From Balneolales bacterium ANBcel1 (GTDB lineage Bacteria > Bacteroidota > Rhodothermia > Balneolales > Natronogracilivirgulaceae): DNA of 64,000 bases. Positions within the stretch are counted from its first letter, which is position 1. The number at the start of each line of letters is the position of its first letter. Below are positions 11,231-21,210 of the stretch, piece by piece. Under the pieces are notes generated by a model. It made no database searches, was not told the DNA's origin, and saw only the letters and a list, made by a program, of their open reading frames with translations. Both the position numbers and the translations under genes were made by a program. Location of the stretch: positions 310,001 to 374,000 of the forward strand of contig JARULB010000005.1 of NCBI GenBank assembly GCA_029688905.1. The letters run 5' to 3'.

Positions 11231-13246
11231 TTAGCGGATCGGAACAAGCCTGGCCACCCATCCACCGCCGCTTGCCATCGAAACAGATATCCGGTCGGTG
11301 TTTGTGACAAGCTTCACCTCACGCACATAATCACGCGCGTCCCGGTTTGCATTCACTCCGTCCCGGAAAATCACCGCTTCGTACTCACCCTCCGGCAGAA
11401 ACGAGAAATCAAGCGTCAGCTCCTTGCCATCCCAGTTGGTCATTGCTCCGACATACCAGTTGTCTCCGTTACGGCGGGCAATAGCGGCATACTCGCCAAT
11501 CTTTCCGGCAAGCGGAACCGTTTCGTCAAACACCGTGGGAATGGATGTGATGAAATCCACGCTTTCCTGTTCGGCTCTGTAGGCGCTTGGGTTATCGGCG
11601 AGCATCGCCAGCGGTGACTCGTACATCACATACATCGCCAGCTGATGGCATCGCGTGCCCTGGGTCATCGGCATCGAGTGAACCGGCCGGAAGTTATGAC
11701 GATTCGCGTTGCGCATACCGCCGGGGGTATAATCCATCGGACCCGCCAGCATTCGGGTGAACGGAATTGCCACATTGTTAGATGTAAGATCCTCATCCTC
11801 CCATTTATGATACTCCAGGCCCCGCACTCCTTCATAGGTGATGGCATTCGGCCAGGTACGCTGCAGGCCGGTGGGGGGATACGTCCCGTGGTAGTTCACC
11901 AGCATCTCATACTTAGCCGCCTTTCGGGCTGCGCGATAATGGAAGTTGATGACGAACTGGTCGTTCCGGTCCATAAAGTCGATCTTGAATCCCCTGACGC
12001 CCATCCCGGCATAAAGGGCAAAGATTTCCTCCATGTCCCGGTGCACCGGAACCCATCCGGCCCAGAGCAATACATCCACATTATTTGCCTTTCCATGAGC
12101 GATAATCGCTTCGAGATCGATCTCCGGAATCGTCTCCATCAAATTATTGCTCTCAATGGACCACCCTTCGTCCAGAAGGATGTATGCGATGCCGTTCTCG
12201 GCGGCGAAATCGATGTAATGCTTGTACGTTTCGGTGTTGATACCGGCTTCAAAATCCACTCCGGAGATGTTCCAGTCGTTCCACCAGTCCCAGGCAAGCT
12301 GTCCTTCGCGGATCCACGAATCGTCGTCAATACGTGAAGGAGATGCAAGTCTGAATACCATGTCATTGTCCAGCAGCTCGGCATCCTCATTGGCCACGAC
12401 GACGGCACGCCACGGGAAAACGCGATCCCCGTCGGTTCGGGCAATATAATTGGCGCGTTTGGTGGAAAAGAGCTGGAGATTATTGTAGCCGCTTTGCAGC
12501 TCCTCCAGTGAGTGACGCGCAAAATGAGCGGAAAGTCCATACTCATGCGTTCTGCTTGGGACGATGAACATGCCCGGATAATCCTCGACATCGACCTCCA
12601 AAAGTGCGGCCCGTTTGTCGCCAACTTCAATCACCAGTGGAAGGTGGGACAACCTTTCCGGATCAAATTCCGTCAATGGAAACGGATTATAAAAACTCTC
12701 GAAGGAGCTTGAGTAGCGTACTCCTTCCGGAGTCTCCAGGTAGGGGATATGTCCGACATGGTTTTCCGCGAAGTTGAAAGCCACATCCTCCCACCGGATG
12801 GTCAGTTCTCCGTCATGTGAAGTCACAAACCGGTAGGCGGCGCCATCGTCATAGGCGCGAAAAATGAGTCCGAAGTCTCCTTCAAACGAAAGTGCCAATT
12901 CGTTGAAACGGTCGGGCACCTCGCTTTTTTTGTACAGGCGGGTGTGGATGACTTCGTCCGCCGAGCGCTCGGACACGTCGGTAAGTACCGGATTCGCGCC
13001 AAATGTCGTGCCGTCATCCAGATGCATGGCGATGGACGATTCGTCCAGAATAAGATCCCCGTCGTGGGTGATGGTCCAGCGGATATCGGCTCCGATCGTG
13101 ACTGTCGCGACCAGGAGTCCGTCTGGTGATCTCAGCACAACCTCGTTATCAACCATACCGGCTGTTGCCGCTTCGCTGATTTGCAGCGTCAGTAAACTGA
13201 CGGTAAACAGCAAGAACCCTGATCGTACCCTCTTCAAAATTTTCAT
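11231..13246 (-). CDS. GH97 glycosidase, probably retaining alpha-galactosidase type
   Basis: Secreted 671-residue GH97 enzyme. The start at 13246 has GAGGG 8 nt upstream and gives a signal peptide (FLLFTVSLLTLQISEAATA). It has an N-terminal beta-sandwich (~30-290), a TIM barrel (~300-560, LAWDWWNDWNISG) and a C-terminal beta domain. Asp423 in GVRGFKIDFMDRNDQ sits where retaining GH97 enzymes have the nucleophile, and Glu472 in TYEGVRG is the acid/base candidate. Inverting SusB-type alpha-glucosidases lack the Asp, so an alpha-galactosidase-like retaining enzyme is favoured. It lies 122 bp downstream of the big secreted protein gene on the same strand and converges on lacZ; together they could trim alpha- and beta-galactosyl side chains. 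Confidence 0.9.
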   Translation of the reverse strand: MKILKRVRSGFLLFTVSLLTLQISEAATAGMVDNEVVLRSPDGLLVATVTIGADIRWTITHDGDLILDESSIAMHLDDGTTFGANPVLTDVSERSADEVIHTRLYKKSEVPDRFNELALSFEGDFGLIFRAYDDGAAYRFVTSHDGELTIRWEDVAFNFAENHVGHIPYLETPEGVRYSSSFESFYNPFPLTEFDPERLSHLPLVIEVGDKRAALLEVDVEDYPGMFIVPSRTHEYGLSAHFARHSLEELQSGYNNLQLFSTKRANYIARTDGDRVFPWRAVVVANEDAELLDNDMVFRLASPSRIDDDSWIREGQLAWDWWNDWNISGVDFEAGINTETYKHYIDFAAENGIAYILLDEGWSIESNNLMETIPEIDLEAIIAHGKANNVDVLLWAGWVPVHRDMEEIFALYAGMGVRGFKIDFMDRNDQFVINFHYRAARKAAKYEMLVNYHGTYPPTGLQRTWPNAITYEGVRGLEYHKWEDEDLTSNNVAIPFTRMLAGPMDYTPGGMRNANRHNFRPVHSMPMTQGTRCHQLAMYVMYESPLAMLADNPSAYRAEQESVDFITSIPTVFDETVPLAGKIGEYAAIARRNGDNWYVGAMTNWDGKELTLDFSFLPEGEYEAVIFRDGVNANRDARDYVREVKLVTNTDRISVSMASGGGWVARLVPIR

Positions 13247-13368
13247 ACCAACCCTCTGTTTTATAATGTTTCGCCCCTGTGCATGGACCATTGCAACGAG
13301 TTAACGATAACATACACGATTGCGGGGAAAAAGCCAATCCCGCAGTGTCGAGAGAGCTGTTTTTGCGA

Positions 13369-16300
13369 TCACGGAGGGGTCGGCAGGTACCATGGCCCGG
13401 ATACCGGGATGTTCTCAAACGTCCCGGTGAATGTCGCTCTGGTGTATTCATCGGGATGCAAATCCAGCCGTTCGGCTTCCGAATAGTTGTACATCGGCAT
13501 TGCGAAGCTGCCGCTGACAACGCCGATTACTTCACCATCCAGAACCTCTTCGGTCCGCTCGATGGTCAGGGTATATCGGGAATAGTCATCAACATCTCTG
13601 CTGGTCGGAACCCATTGATCCCCCGACGAGTCGTAGAAATCGGGAATCGACCAGTTTTCGGATCCGAAATCCGGGGCCCTTACCCATGGCAGTTCCCGGA
13701 CCCACTCGCCCGAATCGCCGATGGTGGTGGAAGCATAAAGCACGATATATCCTCCCGGACCCTGACCGGGCCAATCGCCGAAGATATTGCTCACGTTCAT
13801 GAGGCTGCTTGCCAGATAATCGGCTCCGACATCGCCGGTCTCATAGGTGAAATAGGGCGACGAAACGGTCAGCTCTCCGCAGGACTCCCTGACAAAAAAC
13901 GAGACCTCGTCGGTGAGCGGTTCATCGAAATCGGGATGATTATAGGCGACGGCGATGCTCACACGTCCCACGCCGGACGGTGTGTAGAGTCCATCCTGGG
14001 AGAGCGAACCGGGTCCGCTGAGCGCGTAATCCAGCTCGGAAAACGGGATTTGCTCATCATCGCCAAGATTGGCCGTGAACTGGATATCGTCCTGATCCGG
14101 TACGATGCAACCCGGCCGGGGCGAAAGATATAAAAATGACTCCGGTTCATCCTCTTCCTCCTCACTTAGAATGATCGCCGCGTGGTCTCGTCGCACCGGA
14201 TCGTTTCCGGCGCGTGGCCCGTCGCGTGTGCCGCTTTCCGCGAAAATCATGTAGGAGCCTTCCGACTCCTCCGCGAACGCGAGGAAGAGCATCTCATTAT
14301 CGGGTCCGAATGGCTCAAATTCCACCGGATCCGGACCTTCCAGCACTTCATAGTACCAGTTGACGGATTCGTCATGAGCATTTTCCACCGAGGCTGCCAG
14401 TGTGATTTCGTACTGGAACATGGATTCGGGTCCCATTCGGATGATGTTGGTCGCCATGCCCTCCATTCCGAGAATTTCTATCTCCACATCGATTGCGCGC
14501 ACCTCCAGATCTTCCCGGGCGCTGGAGTGGTTGTCCTGGAATGCGCCCGGAGCGGTTTGCACCCACAACTCCGCCTCGCCGGCAGCCAGAGGCTCATAGC
14601 CTCTGTCGTCATCGATAAAACCGAACGGTGGCGTTTCCGCCTGTGAAACTATTTCCCAGGTGAAATAGTCTTCATCGGAGGCCGGGTCGATCGTTAACGG
14701 GCCGTAAATCGTGGCCGGGTAATTAATCGGACCGCTTTCGGCACTCAGACCCAATCCCGCAGTCGCGAAGCCCTGAACAAGTTCGGTCGTCTCCCCGACC
14801 AGCCCCTGGATCGCGTCGGTTTGACGGGCGATGCTTCCCACTTTTTCACCGACTTTGCCCAGACCGGGTATGGCACCGATAGCATCCGGCCAGGTCAGTG
14901 TAAAGCCGTTTGCCTCTGCCTGCAGCGAGGCCTCCCATTCACCGGTATCTTCGGAGTCTTCATAAAACGATGCCGGATCCACCGTCAGCTGGATATCCCG
15001 CAATTTGGACGGGTACTGGTCTTCGCAAATACCCAGGATCAAATCCATCAGAAACAGATTGAGCGCAGCCACTCCTGCGGCCGGGGCACTGGGTGGAACC
15101 AGAAATGCCACGCCGGTAAGTACCAGTCCGCCGCCAACCCGTGACGCCTGAGCAGCTCCGGTATTTGCATTGGCACACCGGGCCTGGGCGCTCATGTAGT
15201 TACTCAATGCCTGGGCGGATGACAAAGAGACGTGTTCAAGTCCGAACGATTGCTGAAAATCACTATCCGGTAATCGTTTGCCGGTTTCGGCTTCGGCCAG
15301 TTGCTCCAGTTCGGGCAGCTCCGAGAGTTCTTCAATCAAGGCGGCGAAGTCGGCGGCGTAGCCGGATGCCGTCAAAGCCGCTTCCATCAACTCCATGGCC
15401 TCTTCATCCGTATCGGCGGCAATCGGCGCGTCCCCGTTGATAATGGCGCGGATATTATTGGAAAAGCCTTCGCCTTCCAGCATGTGAAAGCCGGCGGCGA
15501 TGGGTAGCACATCGGGAGTGAGGGTGGCCGGATCGGTACTCAGCAGTTCGGCTTTGGTATACCCGATGGCTGCGGCGCGTGCAAGCAGCATATCCTCCAG
15601 GTCATCGGCGATGGCGGTCAGGGTTCCGGGCGCCGGCGCCATGGGCTCGATTTCGAAGGGAATCCCTTCGCAGACAACGGACTCATCCTCGCTGACGATA
15701 ACCAGATGCGCCGCACCGCCCTCCATGAGGTTCACAGGATGCAGCGGAACGGCAACCCGAGCCTCGCCGCCATCACCGATGCGTTCGATGAATGCGGGAT
15801 GGCGGGCATCCTCGTCCGGCTCATCGGTCGTCGCGTCGTAAAACCAGGCCATTGGTTCCTGGCCGAACTCTTCGCCCAGGCCTTCAAGTTCGATATATCG
15901 GGCCGGGACCGAACCACTTTCCGCCGGCTGCAGATTGGCGCACGCGACCGCAGGATCCGCTCCGGCCGGTTGCAGTACGATGTCGTACTCATGGGTACCG
16001 GGTGTATCAATGTGAACCGAATACTCTTCGAATCGCCCGTCACCATGCACTTTCAGCGTCACTGATCCGGTATCAAACAGTGAGAATGGCTGCTTGATGC
16101 CGGTCCGGACCGGTGCCTCATCCCGGACGGAGGGAGGTGCGGATCCGTGGACAACGGCCAGCCGCGCACCGCTTCCCGAAAGCGAGGTAACCTGGCGTGT
16201 CGCGCTAAAGCCATTTCCCCGAACCCGCACCAGATAGCTGCCGGCACTGGTCGGCATGCCGATGTGCACGGTATGCCGGCCGGGGTTCATTCGTTCTTCG

Positions 16301-16710
16301 AGGGAGGTGACCAGGCGCCCGTCCACACTGAAAAGCTCAATACGGTATACCCCTTCAGCAGCTACACGCACAGGGAGGATGGACTGCCCCCCCGTAGGGT
16401 TGGGATATATCGGTTCCAGTTCAAACTGGCCGGGTGTTTCATCGGATCGGCCGGGGTCGGCAGAAGTCACCGTCCGGGAAACGCTGTAGCCCCCCTCTGC
16501 GGAGGTCGTATCCCGATCGATCAGCACATCCTGTGCGTCGACAAGATCCACAATCAAGCCCGGAACAGGGTCACCGCCGGGATCGATGACCGTTCCGGTA
16601 ATATGGTACTCGTGGCCGTGCTCTTCAAGTGTGATCGTCGACCCGGACAGGACAACCGGCAACAGAAACAGGGTCAATGTAACAGACAGGGGACGTAGCA
16701 ATTGTTCCAT
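13369..16710 (-). CDS. Large secreted protein with carboxypeptidase-regulatory-like and internal YPNP (Por-sorting-like) module
   Basis: 1113-residue exported protein of unknown function; signal peptide at residues 1-23. Residues ~35-85 resemble a carboxypeptidase regulatory-like domain (ITGTVIDPGGDPVPGLIVDL). Residues 100-178 look like a type IX sorting/FlgD-Ig module (IYPNPTGGQ, LFSVDGRLV, GSYLVRVRG), but they sit near the N-terminus, not at the C-terminus. Then follow an Ig-like segment with paired Cys, an Ala-rich helical stretch (~360-540), and Ig or jelly-roll segments to a C-terminal beta domain (NWSIPDFYDSSG). AGAAGG lies just before the start. No enzymatic motif was seen; a surface adhesin or scaffold is possible. 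The protein at 59255-62407 shares the N-terminal plan. Confidence 0.85.
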   Translation of the reverse strand: MEQLLRPLSVTLTLFLLPVVLSGSTITLEEHGHEYHITGTVIDPGGDPVPGLIVDLVDAQDVLIDRDTTSAEGGYSVSRTVTSADPGRSDETPGQFELEPIYPNPTGGQSILPVRVAAEGVYRIELFSVDGRLVTSLEERMNPGRHTVHIGMPTSAGSYLVRVRGNGFSATRQVTSLSGSGARLAVVHGSAPPSVRDEAPVRTGIKQPFSLFDTGSVTLKVHGDGRFEEYSVHIDTPGTHEYDIVLQPAGADPAVACANLQPAESGSVPARYIELEGLGEEFGQEPMAWFYDATTDEPDEDARHPAFIERIGDGGEARVAVPLHPVNLMEGGAAHLVIVSEDESVVCEGIPFEIEPMAPAPGTLTAIADDLEDMLLARAAAIGYTKAELLSTDPATLTPDVLPIAAGFHMLEGEGFSNNIRAIINGDAPIAADTDEEAMELMEAALTASGYAADFAALIEELSELPELEQLAEAETGKRLPDSDFQQSFGLEHVSLSSAQALSNYMSAQARCANANTGAAQASRVGGGLVLTGVAFLVPPSAPAAGVAALNLFLMDLILGICEDQYPSKLRDIQLTVDPASFYEDSEDTGEWEASLQAEANGFTLTWPDAIGAIPGLGKVGEKVGSIARQTDAIQGLVGETTELVQGFATAGLGLSAESGPINYPATIYGPLTIDPASDEDYFTWEIVSQAETPPFGFIDDDRGYEPLAAGEAELWVQTAPGAFQDNHSSAREDLEVRAIDVEIEILGMEGMATNIIRMGPESMFQYEITLAASVENAHDESVNWYYEVLEGPDPVEFEPFGPDNEMLFLAFAEESEGSYMIFAESGTRDGPRAGNDPVRRDHAAIILSEEEEDEPESFLYLSPRPGCIVPDQDDIQFTANLGDDEQIPFSELDYALSGPGSLSQDGLYTPSGVGRVSIAVAYNHPDFDEPLTDEVSFFVRESCGELTVSSPYFTYETGDVGADYLASSLMNVSNIFGDWPGQGPGGYIVLYASTTIGDSGEWVRELPWVRAPDFGSENWSIPDFYDSSGDQWVPTSRDVDDYSRYTLTIERTEEVLDGEVIGVVSGSFAMPMYNYSEAERLDLHPDEYTRATFTGTFENIPVSGPWYLPTPP

Positions 16711-17178
16711 ACCTTCTCGTCAAGTGTACGTGATTGGCACAATGGGACAGTGGCAGGCCATCGATATATGCGCGGGTTGCTCTCTGGCGGGAGGGGATGG
16801 CCAAAAACGAAAACCCACAGCCCCGACACCGACAAACTTAACAATAATTAGTTGATATTTCAACACTTGCGGGCAAGCGCCTGTCAATAAGTGCGTTGAT
16901 CAACCTGATCGACTTTTCATTCGCATGCAGCACAAGCGTTTATGATCCGTAATTGCCATCCGTGTCGCATCGGATTCAAAAGCTGTGCTACCATTATCGG
17001 CACCCGGGTTTGTGCCCTGCTGCCAGCATTGCCGAAAATATCCGAAACCGGATTTCTACACTTGAAGTTGTTGATAGGGGCCATTGCTTGATTCATTCTC
17101 CGGTTTATGTACCTTTCCTTTTCAGCCTGGCCGGTAACCCTGTCCGTCCGGGACAACACTACGTTCATTCTCGGCATC
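16711..17178. other. Intergenic region, no gene seen
   Basis: 468-bp divergent gap between the large secreted protein gene and corA. Short open frames on both strands have no ribosome binding site or recognisable protein. It must hold both promoters. I see no Mg2+-responsive leader such as a clear M-box, though I cannot fold the sequence. Confidence 0.6.
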
Positions 17179-18243
17179 ATGTCACGCTTATTCCGAAACA
17201 CCGCCCGTAAAATTGGCCTTCCACCTGGCACACCGGTTTTCACCGGACGAAAAAAAGTCGACAGCCTTCATGTTTCATGGATTGACTACAATAACGATTA
17301 CCTGGATGAGCAGGAGTCAAAGGAAATTGAGGCGATTTTCCCCATGCGCGACACCGGAACGGTGTCATGGATTACGATCACCGGCCTGCATGACGCGGAA
17401 AAAATTGAAGCGCTTGCCCGGCATTTCGGAATCCATCCGCTGGTGTGCGAAGACATACTGAACCCTCATCAGCGGCCCAAAGTCGAAATATTCGACGACC
17501 ATGTCTTTGTAACACTGAAGGTACTGGATTATGAACCCGAGAATCGTCACATCGGAATCGATCAGGTGAGCCTGATCTTGGGAAGTAATTTTGTGCTTTG
17601 CTTTCAGGAAAAGCATGAATCACTCTTCAAGCCGCTATTTACCAGAATTCGGGAACATAGAGGTCGCATCCGGAAGGTTGGCCCGGATTATCTGCTGTAT
17701 GCGATCATGGACATGATCATCGACCACTATTTTCTGAACCTGGAGAGCATCAGTGACCAAATTGAAAAAATCGAGGAGCAGTTGATGTCGGCTCCCGATT
17801 CCCGGACTCTCAACGAAATCTATCAAATAAAACGGGAGGTCCTGTTTCTTCGCAAGTCGGTTTGGCCGCTGCGTGAATCCATCGGTAAACTGGAGCGGTC
17901 GGAATCGGAGCTCATTAATGAGAAAACCATTCCCTACTTGCGTGATTTGTACGACCACACCATCCAGGTGATCGACAGTGTGGAGACGAACCGGGACTTG
18001 CTGGCAGGAATGCTTGACCTGTATCTCTCCAGCGTCAGTTACCGAATGAACCAGGTGATGAAAATGCTGACCATCATCGCCACCATCTTCATTCCGCTTA
18101 CGTTTGTTGTGGGTATTTACGGGATGAATTTCGAGTACATGCCCGAACTCGGGTGGCGATACGGCTATTTCGGGATACTTGGTATCATGCTGGCCATCGC
18201 CCTGGGGATGCTGGTGCTGTTCCGAAGAAGAAAATGGATATAG
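17179..18243 (+). CDS. corA: CorA magnesium/cobalt transport protein
   Basis: Pentameric inner-membrane channel for Mg2+ (and Co2+/Ni2+). The start at 17179 gives 354 residues, close to Thermotoga maritima CorA (351), and the sequence follows that protein along its whole length: N-terminal KIGLPPGTPVFTG, FGIHPLVCEDILNPHQRPKV, the long stalk helix (DYLLYAIMDMIIDHYF, YLRDLYDHTIQVIDSVET) and two C-terminal helices with the selectivity motif YGMNF, ending in a basic tail (RRRKWI). An upstream ATG at 17107 would add 24 residues without homology. Single gene; a short hairpin follows the stop. Confidence 0.96.
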   Translation: MSRLFRNTARKIGLPPGTPVFTGRKKVDSLHVSWIDYNNDYLDEQESKEIEAIFPMRDTGTVSWITITGLHDAEKIEALARHFGIHPLVCEDILNPHQRPKVEIFDDHVFVTLKVLDYEPENRHIGIDQVSLILGSNFVLCFQEKHESLFKPLFTRIREHRGRIRKVGPDYLLYAIMDMIIDHYFLNLESISDQIEKIEEQLMSAPDSRTLNEIYQIKREVLFLRKSVWPLRESIGKLERSESELINEKTIPYLRDLYDHTIQVIDSVETNRDLLAGMLDLYLSSVSYRMNQVMKMLTIIATIFIPLTFVVGIYGMNFEYMPELGWRYGYFGILGIMLAIALGMLVLFRRRKWI

Positions 18244-18259
18244 GGGTTGTAGGCAACCC
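18244..18259 (+). terminator. Short hairpin after corA
   Basis: GGGTTG (18244-18249) and CAACCC (18254-18259) form a 6-bp stem with a 4-nt loop right after the corA stop, in the convergent gap with the GT2 gene. No T-run follows, so termination is uncertain. Confidence 0.35.
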
Positions 18260-18307
18260 TGCAATTCGTTCTGTGATGTCCGGAAAACAATTCCGGGTGC
18301 GGGAAAT

Positions 18308-19705
18308 TCACTTGCCGATACCTTTCCTGACCATGGTCCCCCATTCCTTGTTTCCTTTCAGGTAGTCCACCAGGCCTTTGAGTCTCCACCATGCGTGAAG
18401 CTGTCGGTATCCGAAATTTTCAAACAGGGCGTAAACGGCCAGAACGACCACATCCATCGGTCGATCGTAGCGTCTGGTGGTCATCTCCTCGAGTAAAACG
18501 GCACTGATCGAAAGGATCATTCCGAGCACAATGGCGAAGGTCAGAAACAGCAGGGCAAAGGTCACGTTGATGGCGCCCATCCACAACGAAATTCCTACAA
18601 GAATAAAACCCGACAATTCTATTACCGGTGCCAGCAGTTCGCCAAAAACAAAGAACGGCATGGCCACCATTCCGGGTTTGCCGTAGGATGGCCGTAACAT
18701 CATGTCGCGATGGCGAAACAGCGAATCAGCCAGCCCCCGGTGCCATCGGTTACGTTGTTTGGCCAGGGTTTTGCGGTCCTCCGGCACCTCGGTCCAGCAG
18801 ACCGGTTCGGAGATAAACCGGATGCGATAGGGGATGTCATTATCCCGGTGATACTTGTGAAGCCGAACTACCAGCTCCATATCCTCTCCCACGGTATCGT
18901 GCAGATAACCACCGGCTTTGATCACCGCCTTTCGATCAAAAACCCCGAATGCGCCGGAAATCACAAGCAGTGAGTCGAAATAGTCCCAGCCGACCCGGCC
19001 AAACAGAAAGGCTCTCAGGTATTCAACGGCCTGAATGCGACCCAGGAACGTTTTCGGAAGCAAAACACGATCGACCATACGGTGTTTGTAGGTGCATCCG
19101 TTGGCTACGCGAATCACCCCGCCCACGGCGATGGTGTTTTCATCTTCCATGAACACACGCAGCATTTTCACTATAACATCCGGCTCGAGCATTGAATCGG
19201 CGTCGACAGCACAAATCAAATCGTTATTCGCGATATTCAGTCCGGCATTCAGGGCATCGGCCTTGCGCCCGTTTACCTTGTCAACAACCACGAGCGCAGG
19301 GTATCGCGGGGATGAATATACCTGCCGGATGGGCTTGTGTTCCAGGAACCGGGGGCGATAGCGCCGATCCGGTTTCAGCTTATAGTAGTCGATCAGTTTT
19401 TGCAGGGTATCGTCGCTGCTACCGTCGTTGACTACTACAACTTCCAGGTTTGCATACTTCAGGTTGAGCAGAGCGTTGACGGAGTGGATTATGGATTGTT
19501 CTTCGTTAAATGCCGGCGCGATAATGCTTACAGGCTTATATAAATTCGTGCTGTAAACCCCGGTCATTTTAAAAATCTGATCTACATCCCGGTATTTACG
19601 GACATTCCGGTAGGACGCCGCAATTAATATCATGTATACCAGATTGACGATAAAGAAATATCCAAGTACCAGAACATTGATGGCGAAAAGCAAACTATAG
19701 AGCAT
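18308..19705 (-). CDS. Family 2 glycosyltransferase, processive polysaccharide synthase type
   Basis: 465-residue membrane GT2 enzyme that should polymerise or extrude a polysaccharide from nucleotide sugars. One N-terminal membrane helix (residues 3-30), then the catalytic domain: VSIIAPAFNEEQS, VVVNDGSSDD (UDP-binding Asp), VDADSMLE (metal-binding DxD), VGEDMEL (catalytic-base region) and QRNRW, the Q-x-x-R-W motif of processive synthases. Three or four C-terminal helices follow. Its start overlaps the HEAT gene by 11 bp; it is the last gene of the kinase, regulator, HEAT, GT2 operon. A cellulose, PNAG or hyaluronan-like product is possible; the sugar cannot be told from motifs. Confidence 0.93.
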   Translation of the reverse strand: MLYSLLFAINVLVLGYFFIVNLVYMILIAASYRNVRKYRDVDQIFKMTGVYSTNLYKPVSIIAPAFNEEQSIIHSVNALLNLKYANLEVVVVNDGSSDDTLQKLIDYYKLKPDRRYRPRFLEHKPIRQVYSSPRYPALVVVDKVNGRKADALNAGLNIANNDLICAVDADSMLEPDVIVKMLRVFMEDENTIAVGGVIRVANGCTYKHRMVDRVLLPKTFLGRIQAVEYLRAFLFGRVGWDYFDSLLVISGAFGVFDRKAVIKAGGYLHDTVGEDMELVVRLHKYHRDNDIPYRIRFISEPVCWTEVPEDRKTLAKQRNRWHRGLADSLFRHRDMMLRPSYGKPGMVAMPFFVFGELLAPVIELSGFILVGISLWMGAINVTFALLFLTFAIVLGMILSISAVLLEEMTTRRYDRPMDVVVLAVYALFENFGYRQLHAWWRLKGLVDYLKGNKEWGTMVRKGIGK

Positions 19706-20825
19706 CGGAACACACCTCCTCGCTTTGTTTCATCGCTCTCCATTCCGGGAGAATTTCCCTGGAAAACAGATGATCCGGCAGATTGTTCCCTTCGCGTTTC
19801 GCCAGGGCTCTCTGAGCTGCGATTCGCACTTCAAGGTCTTCGTCATGCGCCATTCCGAGCAAAATGTCGACGCTTTCCGGGTCTGTGGCATCGGCATAGA
19901 TCCTGGCTACTTCGAGCCGCACCTCCGGAAAGGGGGATTCCCGAAGGCGGAGCTTTTTGATCTCCGCTTCAATATTGCCATCCGAAAGCTCATACAGAAC
20001 CCGTACCAGTGTTGCAGTGAGCTTGCCGTTGGAATCGCCGGGTAACACCAGCAGCAAAAGTTCATGCAGATTATTTTCCCATTGGTAAAAACCAAAAGTC
20101 GGAAACATGGAAATAACAGCCGCCCGTGTCTGGTCCGGTATTCGGGAATCCATTACAAAGAACACCAGTTTCTCCGAAACCTCATCCTTATCCCGGTTCT
20201 TTTCATAATAGGTGAAGATAATGTCATGAACGGCCATGGAGGCGTTTCGGGGTCTGTGCAAGAACCGGACGAGGGCCTTATCCCTCACAATACGGTCGCC
20301 GGAATTAACCAGAGCCAGTGTAGCCGCATAGGCAATAACGTTATAGGGATGGCCCTGGAGTGCGATCAGGCGGCTTACAGCCCCTTTATCAATCACTGCT
20401 TTCCGGGAAAAATATCTGCAGGCCTGGGCAACATCCATTGGACGCCGTGACCGCAACCTGCGGTAAAAATACACCCGGAACGCCGGAAGCTCTAATAGAG
20501 CCTGCAGCCTTTGCCGCTCTGCTCCCGACAGGTTCTCGATCATGAGCGTAATAACTTTATAAGCGGCCAGGATCTCGTGTTTTCTTCGAATCATGCTTGA
20601 AAACTCCTTTCGGCTCATTTCCCCATCCAGACAGGAATAGATCAACGGCTGAAGTTTCTCTTCCACTTGCTTGTCGCGCCTTCTTTTGCGGTTCATTACG
20701 AAACGACTCAGTGTGGTGTACAGAATCAATATCAGAAAAACAGCGGCGAGCAAAACAATAACTGCGGCTACAACAGCCGGTGCCCAGGCATCAATAAAAG
20801 TGGCATTGGCGGCTGACGGATTCAT
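19695..20825 (-). CDS. Membrane-anchored HEAT-repeat protein
   Basis: 376-residue protein with one N-terminal membrane helix (about 15-37), a basic stretch (MNRKRRRDKQ), and then helical pairs of HEAT type, clearest in the C-terminal third (EVRLEVARIYADATDPESVD, MAHDEDLEVRIAAQRALAKR). HEAT solenoids bind proteins, so a scaffold between the GT2 synthase and a regulator is likely. It overlaps the response regulator stop by 4 bp (ATGA) and the GT2 start by 11 bp, so the three are translationally coupled. No enzymatic motif was seen. Confidence 0.85.
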   Translation of the reverse strand: MNPSAANATFIDAWAPAVVAAVIVLLAAVFLILILYTTLSRFVMNRKRRRDKQVEEKLQPLIYSCLDGEMSRKEFSSMIRRKHEILAAYKVITLMIENLSGAERQRLQALLELPAFRVYFYRRLRSRRPMDVAQACRYFSRKAVIDKGAVSRLIALQGHPYNVIAYAATLALVNSGDRIVRDKALVRFLHRPRNASMAVHDIIFTYYEKNRDKDEVSEKLVFFVMDSRIPDQTRAAVISMFPTFGFYQWENNLHELLLLVLPGDSNGKLTATLVRVLYELSDGNIEAEIKKLRLRESPFPEVRLEVARIYADATDPESVDILLGMAHDEDLEVRIAAQRALAKREGNNLPDHLFSREILPEWRAMKQSEEVCSDAL

Positions 20826-21208
20826 TCCTTTTTCTGAGACAACAGGTACAGGGCTCTTTCAATCCGGACAAGAAGATTGTCGATATTAAACGGCTTCTGG
20901 ATACAGTCATGAACTCCGAGCTCAAACAGTGCCTTGATTTCACTGCTCATTTCCTTTCCGGAAAGTATGATGATCCGGTTGGGGTCAATCAGATTGAATT
21001 CACGGACCTGTTCGGCCACTTCACGTCCGTCGATCCCGGGCATCATCAGATCCAGTATGACCAGATCGGGTTGCAACTCTCCGATGGCATGCAATCCGTC
21101 GATCCCGTTATCCACATGATCCACCTCAAAACCCTTTTTGGTCAGGCGAAACTTAATGAACTTTGCCACAGCGGGGTCATCATCGATAATCAATACTTTT
21201 GGATTCAT
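20822..21208 (-). CDS. Single-domain response regulator
   Basis: 128-residue CheY-like receiver with no output domain. Acidic pocket IIDDDPAV (residues 7-14), phospho-acceptor Asp53 in DLVILDLMMPGIDG, a Ser in IILSGKE at the Thr/Ser switch position and the conserved Lys in IQKPF. It starts 2 nt after the kinase gene stop and overlaps the HEAT gene by 4 bp. It probably takes phosphate from the 21211-22431 kinase and acts by protein contact, with the HEAT protein or GT2 as natural partners. Confidence 0.94.
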   Translation of the reverse strand: MNPKVLIIDDDPAVAKFIKFRLTKKGFEVDHVDNGIDGLHAIGELQPDLVILDLMMPGIDGREVAEQVREFNLIDPNRIIILSGKEMSSEIKALFELGVHDCIQKPFNIDNLLVRIERALYLLSQKKE

Positions 21209-21210
21209 TA

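Noticed and set aside
13321-13344. TGCGGG/CCCGCA inverted repeat between the GH97 and large secreted protein genes
   Set aside because: Six-bp stem with a 12-nt loop and no T-run in the direction of transcription; not supported as a terminator.
16917-17243. 108-codon minus-strand frame upstream of corA
   Set aside because: No family resemblance, overlaps the start of corA and lacks a ribosome binding site.
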